NCBI GenBank assembly: GCA_022316685.1 | Contig: JAKJHU010000082.1 | Location: forward strand, 4,216,001-4,280,000 | Length of the DNA stretch: 64,000 bases | Source: Progne subis subis | Taxonomy: Eukaryota > Chordata > Aves > Passeriformes > Hirundinidae | Reading direction: 5' to 3' | Shown here: positions 37,190-47,900 of the stretch, piece after piece | How positions within the stretch are numbered: the stretch's first letter is position 1 | Layout of the letters: every line of letters begins with the position of its first letter | Translations under genes and position numbers: made by a program | Notes under the pieces: model-generated | Told to the model about the DNA's origin: nothing | Seen by the model: the letters and a program-made list of their open reading frames with translations, nothing else | Database searches by the model: none

Positions 37190-38768
37190 AGCAAGATCCT
37201 TTATTGTACACAGTACAGAATGTAATGCAGCTTTGCAGGAGATACATAGCCCTGCTTGAATAAAGATATTTCAAATCAGTCCTCAGATTAACTCCTTCTG
37301 CACTGCAGACCTGCCACACCAAGCAAATGGCTATAAACCTGTCCCCGAGGTGGGGTTCCCAAAACCAAATGCTCCCCGTTGGGTACAGGCCACTGCAGCC
37401 ACCATGGGGAGAGCAACCAAGTCGTTGTAGAGTTAATCTTCATACTTCCCAAAAAACAAAAACAAAACAAAACCAGTCAAAAACAAAAACAAAAAAAAAA
37501 AAAAAAAAAAGAAAAAAGAAAAAAGAAAAAAAGCAAAACCAAAAATAACCCAAACAAAAATTCCAACCGAAGCTAACTAAAGAAGAGAAAAAAATTCCTA
37601 TACAGCATTTACAACAAAACATGTAGCCTGGTGCAGGGGAGGCAGGTATGGATATATGAGTGGTGGGGGAGTGTTAGGAGGTGCAGCGAGGGGTGGGAGG
37701 AGCTGGAGGGAAGTGGGGCACTGAGGCAGGGACCCCCCATCCCTGCCCACCTCAGCATTACAGCCCAGCTCCGAGGCCATGCCAAGCAGGGGGAGCACAG
37801 CCGAGCCACTATCGGCATCCAGCCCCGGCTCCCCTGGGACAGAGGACTGGAGTGGTGAAATGGAGCGGACCAGATCCTTCGGCAGCCAGCCCAGGAAGCC
37901 ACGGGCATCGAGGGCTCCCCCTGCCACCAGGAAAGCCATGGGGGCGTCCCCAGGGGCTGCGGGGACAGCAGCCGAGCTGCAAAAAATAGCTTTGCCTTAA
38001 AATACAAAAAATCTACAAAAATCAGTTTAGAAACCTTTTAGTATTTTCCTAAAACATCCCGAAAAAAAAAAACCAAAAAACAACAACAAAAAACCAACCC
38101 AAGAGGGAGTTAGTGTCAGGGTCTCCTCCCCCAAAATGCAACCCATGGCCCATAGCCAGAGGTGGGGAGGATTGAGGGCACGGAGAGGATGCAGGAGGAG
38201 GTTCTATGGGAACAACAGGTTATATGGGGAGGGGGGCTCGGGAAGAAGGCAGAAGGCTCCTCGGGGTTGGGGTAGGATGCTGCGCACATCAGCCCCGGGG
38301 TGCTGGCCCAGGCGGCCCCCCCACATCCCTCCTCTGTGCAAATCAAAGCCCTTTCCACCACACAAGGCAGCTCCGCGGATTGTGCTCGATGCAAAGCAGA
38401 TTGTCGCGACAATTGGCTCGGCAGCCACGCAGCCCAGCCCCGGGGCGCTGCCGGAGCCAGCGCGCCCCCGAGACATCACACCGATGCGTGGCAGGAGGTG
38501 CCAGCCACGGGCAGTCCTGTGCACTAGCCCTTGGAAAGGAAGGGTGGGAATTCGGCGGCAACACACGTGGGGCGTTTTAAATTCCTCGAATTTGAGCGTG
38601 CACCCGGTGCAGTTTTGTCGTTGGGCTTTTTCTTTTTTTTCCTTTCGTTTTTGTTTCCTCCTTACGGACAGCCAAAAAAAAATTCTTTTTTTTTTTTTTT
38701 TTTTTTTAGAAAACCGCGTTTGCCCCAGGTGGATGCGCTAGTGCCAATGGCTCCGCCGGCCGGCCGAG
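37190..38768 (-). other. ETV5: ETV5 3' UTR
   Basis: It follows the TGA without a gene on either strand. The minus strand has an AATAAA signal at 37200-37205 (plus tttattgtacac), placing the 3' end near 37.19 kb. The interval contains A-rich low-complexity tracts at 37489-37540 and 38060-38100, and a T-run at 38687-38707. The open frames on the plus strand here and across the final exons are antisense shadows. Confidence 0.65.
37200..37205 (-). terminator. ETV5: ETV5 poly(A) signal
   Basis: A canonical AATAAA on the minus strand, about 1.56 kb past the stop codon. This is a candidate only; proximal signals could also be used. Confidence 0.55.
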
Positions 38769-38990
38769 TCAGTAGGCGAAGCCCTCCGCGTAGGGAAGGC
38801 TGCCGCAGGGATCCCTCTCCAGGAGGAACGCCGGGCTGTCCTCGAAGTGCGTCAGCGGCACCGTCTCCTCCTCCGGCACCGGGCAGTCCGGCTCCGTCTT
38901 CAGGAACGGGCGCTGGTTGTCGGGATAGGCCATGGAAAAGAGGGCGTCGGGGTCGCAGACGAATTTGTAGACGTACCGCTCGCCGGCAAC
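38769..38990 (-). CDS. ETV5: ETV5 coding exon 12 (ETS end, C-terminus, stop)
   Basis: Encodes [19 protein letters not shown] through the acidic tail to [10 protein letters not shown] and TGA (38769-38771). Acceptor cccgcag. Confidence 0.97.
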   Translation of the reverse strand, partial: VAGERYVYKFVCDPDALFSMAYPDNQRPFLKTEPDCPVPEEETVPLTHFEDSPAFLLERDPCGSLPYAEGFAY

Positions 38991-41900
38991 CTGCGGGGAG
39001 GAGGGAGGGGGTGAGAGGCGCCCCGAACGCGCCCCCGCCCCGGGGAAGCGCCACACGCCTCACATCGGACCTCAGCCCGCCGTGGGGTGGCAGGGGGGTC
39101 ACTCACCTTCTGCATGATGCCCTTCTCGTAGTAGTAGCGCAGGGAGCGGCTGAGCTTGTCGTAGTTCATGGCCGGTCGGTTCTTCTGGATGCCCCAGCGC
39201 CGTGCTACCTACAGGGAGAGAGGTGGCAGCCCTCAGGGCTCCAGCCGGGGCTTGAACGGGGATCCTCAAGGGAAATCACGACTGAAATGCAGGCAGGAGG
39301 CTTGTCTGAGGGGGCTGGGGCAGCTGGAGCCCCAGGGTGTCACCGTGGCCTGGGAGCGGTTCCCCGCCTGCCACAATAAATGCTCTGGCCACGACCACAG
39401 AGCCACCTCCAGCCCAGGGCCAAATCGAAAATCATTTCATTAGGGAGAGCCTGCCAAAAAAGCTGTTTCAAAACACCACAATTTCCATGCATGGCGCAAG
39501 GGATATTATGGGTAATCACCCACAATGCGCAGCTCGGTGCTGGCTGCAGCTGCTCTCAATTACTCCCCAAACAGCTCCTTCCTCTGTGTCACCCTCCCCT
39601 GGAGCCGCGTGGTTCCGGCACGGCAGCGCGCCAGCACGGAGCTGCTGCTGGAAACCCGGACTGGGAGCAGCTTGGGAGGGAGGGAGCCGAGGCAGAGCAG
39701 CAGAACTCGGCAAGGCACAGCATGGAGGCAACACAACCACGGCTGCTGACCACTGCCGGCTTCAGCAGCCGGCCAAGCTCCTGAAGAGCCGTGACACAGT
39801 GGAAGATCCTAAAGGCAAATCTCTATGGCTAACTGGAGGGTAGAGACACATCTCTCGCCTCAAGCACGAGTGGGAAGGTTCTGTTGCACGGGAAGGTTTC
39901 AGCCCAGTCCTGCACCCCCACAGGCACCCCCAGCTCCAGGGCAGGACCTCTCATACCTCCTCAGGCTCGATCAGCTTGAACTCCATGCCCCGGCCGGTCC
40001 ATGCGATGAAGTGGGCATTGGCAGGGTCATCCAGGAGGGTGACCAGGAACTGCCAGAGCTGCAGGGACCCGCGCCGCTGGTAGGGAGGGCCCTCACGGTA
40101 CAGGGTGGGCTCCTGCTTCACTTTACCTGCTCGAACAAAGACGCCGGGGTGAACACCCTGGCTCTGCCCCGCTCCCAGCTGTGGCAGGATGGGGCCGTGG
40201 GGTGGGAGAGGGGAGAGGTGCTGCAGGCAGGGACGGAGATGGAGCACGGCAGCGACGCCAAGTTGCCACGTGGGATGATGCTCAGCAGCTCTCAAGAGCA
40301 CCGTGCCAGCACTGTTTGGCTTTATAAGCAGATCCCAGCATCCCACATCTTGCTCCGTGAGCCCCAGTTCCCCTGCAGGCCTTCTCTGGGGCCAGATTCT
40401 TACCCTCCAGCCTCTCGGGTACCACACATGTGTCATCAAAATACAATCGTGTGTCCTTTTCATATGAAAATCCTGTAGGGAAAAGACCCTTTGTGAGCAC
40501 AGAGCCCCTCCACTACCCAGGCTGGACCCCGAAAAAACCCTGGCTTGGCTGAATCCAGCACAGGACCCCATCCACAGCTCTGGGAGCAGACCTGTTCTCA
40601 CTTATTTCAGGGGCTGAGCCCCCCTCCCTGCTCCCAAACCTTGTTAGCAGCTCTGTCAGGCGCATTATCCCAGATTACACGGCGCTGCCGTGCCCTCACA
40701 GCACGCTCGCAGGGGCTGCTGGCTGCTGTTGGGGCTGCTGCCAGGGCTGCATGCAGCTCTCACGGGCCCCACCGTGCTCTCCTGGGTGTTTTCTGGGTGC
40801 CCAGGGAGCGCTGCCCGCCACGAGTGAGGGATGGGATGGGGCACAGCAGGGGGAGAGTCACTCACCGTCATGGCTGTTGGGGAAGACGTTCCCCTGTAGG
40901 TACGAGGACTGGCAGTTAGGCACTTCTGAGGGGGAAAAGAAATGACATTAAGGATGTAAACCCTGTGGGTGCCACCATGGATTTGGCAGCATTTTCTTTA
41001 CCCCGAGCACATCTTGCAGTGAGGTCTGGGAACTTCCTCTTTTCCCCACACTCCCTGGTCCACTACATCCACCTTCTACATCGGGGGGAAAAAAAAAAAA
41101 GTATGACTTGGGGTGGCGCTGGAATTTAGACTGGAGCAAAGGCTAAGTCAGCTCGAGTTTTCACGGGCCCCACACGAAGGGAGGCACTGCTGCGCCTCCC
41201 CTACCAACCATCTGCTTGGCTGTGCCACCCTCCATCCCGAGGTTGGGGTATTTTTAGGTGCTAAGGCGATTAGAGGATTTTTCCGTGATGCTGGTAGGGT
41301 CCAGCAGCCAGCAATCACAGCTGGCCCTAGGCCAGAGCCAAGGGGGGACCCGCCAGGCGCTGTGGGGCACCGACCACACCGCTGGCATCAGGCGAACTCC
41401 TGCTCTATCCCCCAGCTTTGGAAAAGGGGGAAAGGGAGGAAACAAAAGGGCAAAGCAGCATCCCAGCACCACGGGAGCTCCAGGGTGAGAGCATCCACTG
41501 CCCGAGGCTCAACCCTGCGCTCTGCTCCTCAGAGCGTCACCGGCGTAACCCCGGCCAGTGCCTGGCTGTCCCCTGACTCGCGCCCACCTGAGTCGATGCA
41601 GTAGTCCCGGGGCTCCTGCTTGATGCCCATGGGGGGCTGGAAGCTGTGGCCGGGGGGACCGGGCAGGCCGGGGCCGCCGTGCTCGTAGAGAGGGTCATGG
41701 TACTCCTGCTTGAATCCCTGAGGGGGGCGGGGGGCGGCAGGGCCCAGGGGCTCCGACAGCTGCCGGTGGTAGATGGGGCGGCTGTCCCCCGGCACCCCGG
41801 CCTGCGGCGGGAAGGGGTGGCAGGGCTCGGACAGCTGCCTCTGAAACCTGCCGGAGAAGGACGTGGCGTTACTGAGGAGTGGAGGTCAGCCCTGCCGCCG

Positions 41901-44900
41901 GCTCCCACCCCGAACCAGAAGTGCCTGACAGCCTTGGGCCCAGGCTGCACCCACAGCGGGCCGGGATGGTTCCTCAGGAGCACAGCCACCACAGGATCTC
42001 ATCCCGTGGCGACCCGGTGGGGCTATGAGAAGCCCCGTGCCCCTCTAAGCACTGAGGACCCCGAGATGGGGCAGCAGGATAACACATGGGCCATCAACTG
42101 GCCTTCAGGTATCTGGAAAGGAACGAGAAAGGGAACAAAAAAAACCACTCCCCACCAGTCATATCTCTGTAAAGAGCTAAAATCCGTCCCCAGCGTGGGG
42201 GGCGGGGGCCAGGGATGCTGTGCACGGGTGGGCGCTTACGCAAAGCCAAATCCACTCCGCGGCCCCAGCCGGCTGCTAATCCGCCCGCGCAGCTGGGATT
42301 AAACCTTGAACTCGACAGCAGGGAGCACTATTTTCGGCTCCGTGGTGCTGCCACCACGGCTTCTGCCGGTGGCGATGGACGAGGCACCACCTCGAGGGGG
42401 TGCCGCCGCATCCCCTCGTCCTCCGGCACCTTGAAAGGTGATCTTGGATCTCCGCGCCGGCTCCTCTCAGCCGGCCTTGCACCATTTGGCTTTGTAACCC
42501 GAGCTCTCCCAGCTGCCGGGCTGGGATTACTCCATTTCCGAGCCACGTCCCTCTGCCCTTCCTGAATGAAACCCAAGCCCCGTGCTGGCACAGTGCTTCC
42601 CCAGGGGTCGCAGCCAGCCCCCCGCATAGCCTGAAGGTCACACGGAGCCCCGCTTCGCTGGGGAGGGATGCTTCCCTGCTCTGGGCACATTCCAAGGGCT
42701 TCCTTGCCCCCACTGCACGGCCTTCGCCAGGCTGCCACATCTTGTCCCATACCCACAGGGGTGACGTGGTGGCCGTCACGGCGAGGGACATCCAGGGGCC
42801 ACAAGCAGAGCACCTACTGAGAGCACCCACAGGAGCAAACTCCGGGTGAGGGAGGGACTGGGAGAGCCTCCAGGGACGTGGGAGTGATGGGGAATGAAGC
42901 CACAGCTTGGAGAGGAAGGAGGGAACAGGAGTCTCCCACCGCAGCCCACAAAACCACAGTGACGCCATGCAGAGCACGGGGGAGCTCTGGGCCACCCCAG
43001 GCCGGGGTGCACGTGGGCAGGACAGAGACGGTCACAGCTCCACGGACCAGCAGGGCCTGGCTTGGGAGGCAGAGCTGCAGCGGGAGGGCATGAGGAGAGC
43101 AGAACCCCAGCTCAGGACCATCACCTGTTGGAACAGGGGCAACCTGTTGGATGCAGGAGTCAGCCTCCGCCTCCCTTGCCTTTCCCAAGGGGAGGCAAAG
43201 GCAATGCCCAATGCTCAGGGACCAGAAGGAGCAGCTCCCTGATAGCAGGATAAAGAGCCACGAGATCCCAGTAGGAAGCGGCAAGTTTTGCCACACGGGA
43301 CCTCAGGCAACAACATTTGGCCCACAGCCGTGGCGTGGGGACAAAGAGAAAAGCCTCGTGCCTTTCTCCCCCGCCCTCTGGGACCACCGACCCACCCCAA
43401 GAGCGCTCACAAAGCTCCCGCGCTCCCCGGGGCGGGCGCCGCCTTACCTGTGCTCTGCTGGGTATTGGTTCTCGGACATCATCTTTGGCATGTGCATGGG
43501 CGGGTGCGGCGGCCGCGGCACGGCGAAGGGCGGCTGCTGCCGCGGCTCCTGCAGGGCGTGCGGGGCCGGGGCGGCTCCGTGGGCAGCCGCCGGCACGGCC
43601 GGGGCCGGTGGCGGTGGCGGCGGTGGCAGGGCCGCCCCGGCGTGCGCGGGGGACACCGGCGTGGCGGGCGGCGTTAATGGCTTGAACCCGGCGGGGGGTT
43701 TCCTGTCGTAGGCACTGCCGAGGGAGAGGGGCGAGGGGCTGACGGTGACACCCACGGGGACGGCGCGGGGTCCCCGGCGGCCGTGTGCCCGTGTTACCTA
43801 CCAGCAGTTGTAGAGGCACTTGTCCCCATAGCCGGCACAGAGAGCCTGCTCGTGGCTGCAGGACGACAGCTCCGAGGACGGGCTGGGCAGCTCCCGCTTG
43901 ATCTTTGCCGGAGGTGGGGCGTGCAGGACCACTGCAAGGACAGCCAGGAGGATGCGGGCTCACCCACAGGGGAGAGGGCGATGGGAACGTCGCCCCTGCA
44001 AGCATCAGTGCTTTGCTCGGGAGTAAGGTGCTGAGTTTTGCCCTGGGAGCACTCGGCACCTGGGCCGGGGTGATAGGGTGTGCCCTGCCAGACCCCAGCA
44101 CCGGCGGAGAAGTGAGCCAGGGTGGGGAGAGCAGGCAGAGCTGGGACAGCCACAGCAGCCCAGGACATTGCTCTCAGAAGGGGAATAACCCCAACTGGGG
44201 TCCAAGAGGGGCACAGGCAGCTCCACAACAGCTTCACAGGAGACACATGCTGTCTCTCGGCGAGTGGGGCAGAGCCCAGGCACCACAGGCAGCGGCTGCC
44301 TCCCTGAGACACGGGGTGAGGGGGCTTGACAGACTGGAGCTCCAAGACCTCCTAAACAGCAACCCACTCACACTCACAGGGGCATCCCCACCTGCAGAGC
44401 TTTTAAATGGGATCCACCTCCCCGCAGCCAAGGTGGTCCAACGGGATCTAGTCCTGGGGTCCCACAATCGCACGGGTTCAAGTGGCAAACATCCCACTAA
44501 ACCCAAATCCTCTCCACCCACTCCCAAGCTCGCTTGCTATATATAATTACAAACGGAGTAATATATGCTTAAGCTAATTAATTTCTAAAAGCAGGCGCCC
44601 TAGGAAAGGGAAAGCGCCTCGGAGATCTGTACCTAAATAGCGCCTCAGAGGAGAGCCAAGACTAATCGGAAGTGGAGTATTAGCTTCGTGCGAAGCCTAA
44701 ACACAGCCCAGCTACACTGGAGAGGAGCAAATAGCTCCAGGACAACTGTTCACAGCTTGCCAGGTAATTAGCTGCTCCCCTAATTTGTCAAAACCTTTAA
44801 AGAGCTGCTGACTCCCCTTTCTACCCATCCCCCCGTCGAAAGGCCTCGGTACAGCTGGTACCAAGGGCATAAACCCCCCCCACCCTCGCCGAGAAGGATT

Positions 44901-47900
44901 TGAAACACAAAGCCCAGCGCTGAGCCAGCACAGCCCCCCACACGCCTTCCACCGCTCCCAAGCCGGATTTATCCCACTCCTCCTTCCCCCCTCCCCAGCG
45001 AGGTTTTGCCACTCTCAGCATTTCCAGCCTTAAAAGGGGGCCCAGCACGGCGGGGGCAAGGCGCAGGCACCCCACAAGCCATGGGAAAGCCAAGGGGAAC
45101 TGCCTTTGGAAGGGCTCCAGCTGCCTATCGCGGGCATGGCTCTCCCAAACAGGCTCCGTGTTGTTGGAGCGAGTTGTTTTTCCGTCGGGCGTACAATGGG
45201 GTCTGGTTATTCATTGAAGGAAAAAAAAAAAAAAAAAAAAAAAAAAGCCTCCAGTCCCTGAGCAGGCACCACCCTCCATTCACAAACACTTCGTAGTGCT
45301 CCATTCATGTGGCTGAGGGAAGGGGAAAAAAAAAAAAAAAAAAAAAAAAGGAAAAATTTCCCCAGAGCTTAGCACTGCCATTCAAAAAAAAAGGGAAATG
45401 AGCCTTAAGATCCTAACAGAGACCAGCTGTCCAAGCCCGGGCTCTGTGCAACGTTTGGATTCCTTACACAAACACTGCGGGGCCGGCCGGCGCTGCTCGG
45501 CACGGCGCGCTGCCGTGCCAAGCTCACGGCCGGGGGGCACCGAGGCCAGCGGGGCAGCTTTTTGGGGGGAAAGGCGCTGGGTTTGGGTCCCAGCAGCCAG
45601 GTGGGAGGAGCTGCCCTGCCCCAGCACCTCAAAGGAACGCCGGGTGCACAAGCGCTTTTACCCTTTCCGGTCCTGCCCTCGGCACTGTAATTAAAAGCTA
45701 AAAAAAAGGTATAAAAATAGTCGGAGGGAGCAGCGCTGCTACAGACTGGGCCGGAGAAGATGCAGATCCACGGCAAGGCTGAGCCTCAGCAGCAGCAGCG
45801 AGGACACCCCTGGGTGCCTGGCAGCCCCTCGGGGCTGCTTTAGCCTCCAGAGGTGGAAGGATCCCAGGGAGGCCGGGCAAGGGAGCAGCCACACGTGCCA
45901 CTGCTGTGCCCAGCCAGGAGGGGAGGCTCAGGCAAACCCACACAAGCAGTGGAACTGGAAATGCCCCTAATGCCAACCATCAGACATCTCCCACGGGTGA
46001 CACCACAAAGCCACTCGAGGCCAGGAATTCCCAGAGGATCCCTTGGTGGAGGACAGGGCAGGCTGGACCTCCATGAGACTAAGCTTGGAGAGCACTGAGT
46101 GAGCCAAGGGGAAGGCAACCAAACCACCACTTCCAGCCCAGGGACACTGGCACCCACTCAAGCTGTCACCTGGGAGCCGAGCTCTGCGCCTGCCCCTCCA
46201 TCCCCCGGCGCTACAGGACGCACCCAAGGTCACACCAGGAGAGGAGTCAGAAATAGAAGCCAGGATCCTGCTTTCCTTTGTTTAAACAACTCTTCCTCAC
46301 AAACAAACCTCCCTCTTTCATTCTGGTGTGTAAGAAACTCCATGCCCTGCCTGTGGCTGTTGCCACGTGCTGCCTGTTCAGGGAGGCCACGGGAACCCTG
46401 GGGAAATAAATCACTCTTTGTGGTGCTTGATCTCCTCAGCACGATCCCATCGCTTCCCAGGTACTTAAACAATCAGTGGAGGCATAACACTGCGTGCACA
46501 CCCATGGCCACAGGACCACATCGCTGGTGAGCTCACACCCAGCGAGCTGCTGGAGCTCTCTGGAGTCACCACAGCCTCCTGCGGATCCACCACTCCCCTG
46601 GGCAACTTGTAAGCACCGAATGAGGCCCCTTGCCACTCGGTCCAGGGCACTGGGAACAATGCATCCCTCCTCTGGGGTAGCCCTGCTTTCCTTACAGTGG
46701 GATTTCCTCCCCAGCACAGCCACCCACTGCCCTCCAGATCATTTTGCTACCAAGCCCCAACTTTAAGACCTTATCTGCCAGGGATCATGGCTACGGAACT
46801 GGGGACAGGGAGTGGGCAGTAGCAGAGATCCAGGCAGCTATGAGGGGGTTTTAGCAAGGCAAGAAGGACACTGCAGTTCTGAGCATCTCCAAGACTCCGT
46901 GTGGCACATTCACACTGTTCCCTGTTGCAGTGGGGTCCAAACTGAGCCTGGTTTGTCCCCTTTTGCTGCTGTGCCAAGGAAGCTTGGCCCTGGGAATGCA
47001 CGATGGGGCACAAGATTGAGGTTTGCTCAGGACAAGACAGCAGCAGTTTCCTCAGGGAGAAGGCGTGAGGCCACACAACTGCAGAAACAAGAGGTCCACA
47101 AACATCCACAGGGGCTAAGGAGGGATTTACCTTTCCCCAGGAGCCAACGGCTGCTGAACTCATGTGACTGCCAGCCCAGGAAGGCAGCACATCCCTGCTA
47201 GTGAAAGCTGCGTGCAGGCCACAGCTGCACCAGAGCTGTCCTTCTCCCCCTTTCTACGTGGTTCAGAACTGGAGTTTCTCTGCTCTGTAAGCTCTCTCTA
47301 GCGCGGGGATGCAAGAGCTGGGCTTCCCATTCCCCTCTGCCTCAGTCTGAGTCCCCCCACAGCCAGCACTGCAGCAGCAAGGAAACTTTGCTTTCTCTCC
47401 CCAGGAAAATTAAGGAAGGGAGTCACGCAGGCAGATCTTTCAAGTGACAAAGTGTTTCAACAACCACGTCCACAGGCCGAGCAGATCAGAACATTTTAGG
47501 AGCCCTAACCAAATAAACGCCTTTTTCTTCTTCTCCTCTTCTTTTCCTGCATCACCCAGAAAAGTTTGTCTCTCCCCTCCGAGCTCTTCAGGTTACAAGG
47601 AAAAAGAGACTGCCAAAAGGCATTGGAAAGAGCTTCGGCTTCAAGAGCCACCCTCCCACGCACACTGCAGTTTCTACTGCTCCGAGCAAGAGCTGCTGGG
47701 CTGCGCTGGGGATGTCAACAGACCGTTGTGTTTCTGACTCCAGGCTGGCCTTTTATCTCAGGGGAGACAGGGGGGAAAAAAAACACATCTGAAACTTGGG
47801 CTGTCTGGACCGGCTTAGTGGCAAGTTTCCCACTCCGGAGTAAGCAAAGAGCAATAATTAACAGGCGTTTGCTGTCGGAGGAGATACCCCGCTGCATGCT

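Noticed and set aside
38531..39379. 282-codon plus-strand frame across the ETV5 3' exons
   Set aside because: It is the complement of the verified ETS-domain exons.
43151..44101. Long plus- and minus-strand frames around ETV5 exon 6
   Set aside because: Only one minus-strand frame carries the ETV5 sequence with correct splice sites. The rest are frame shadows in GC-rich DNA.
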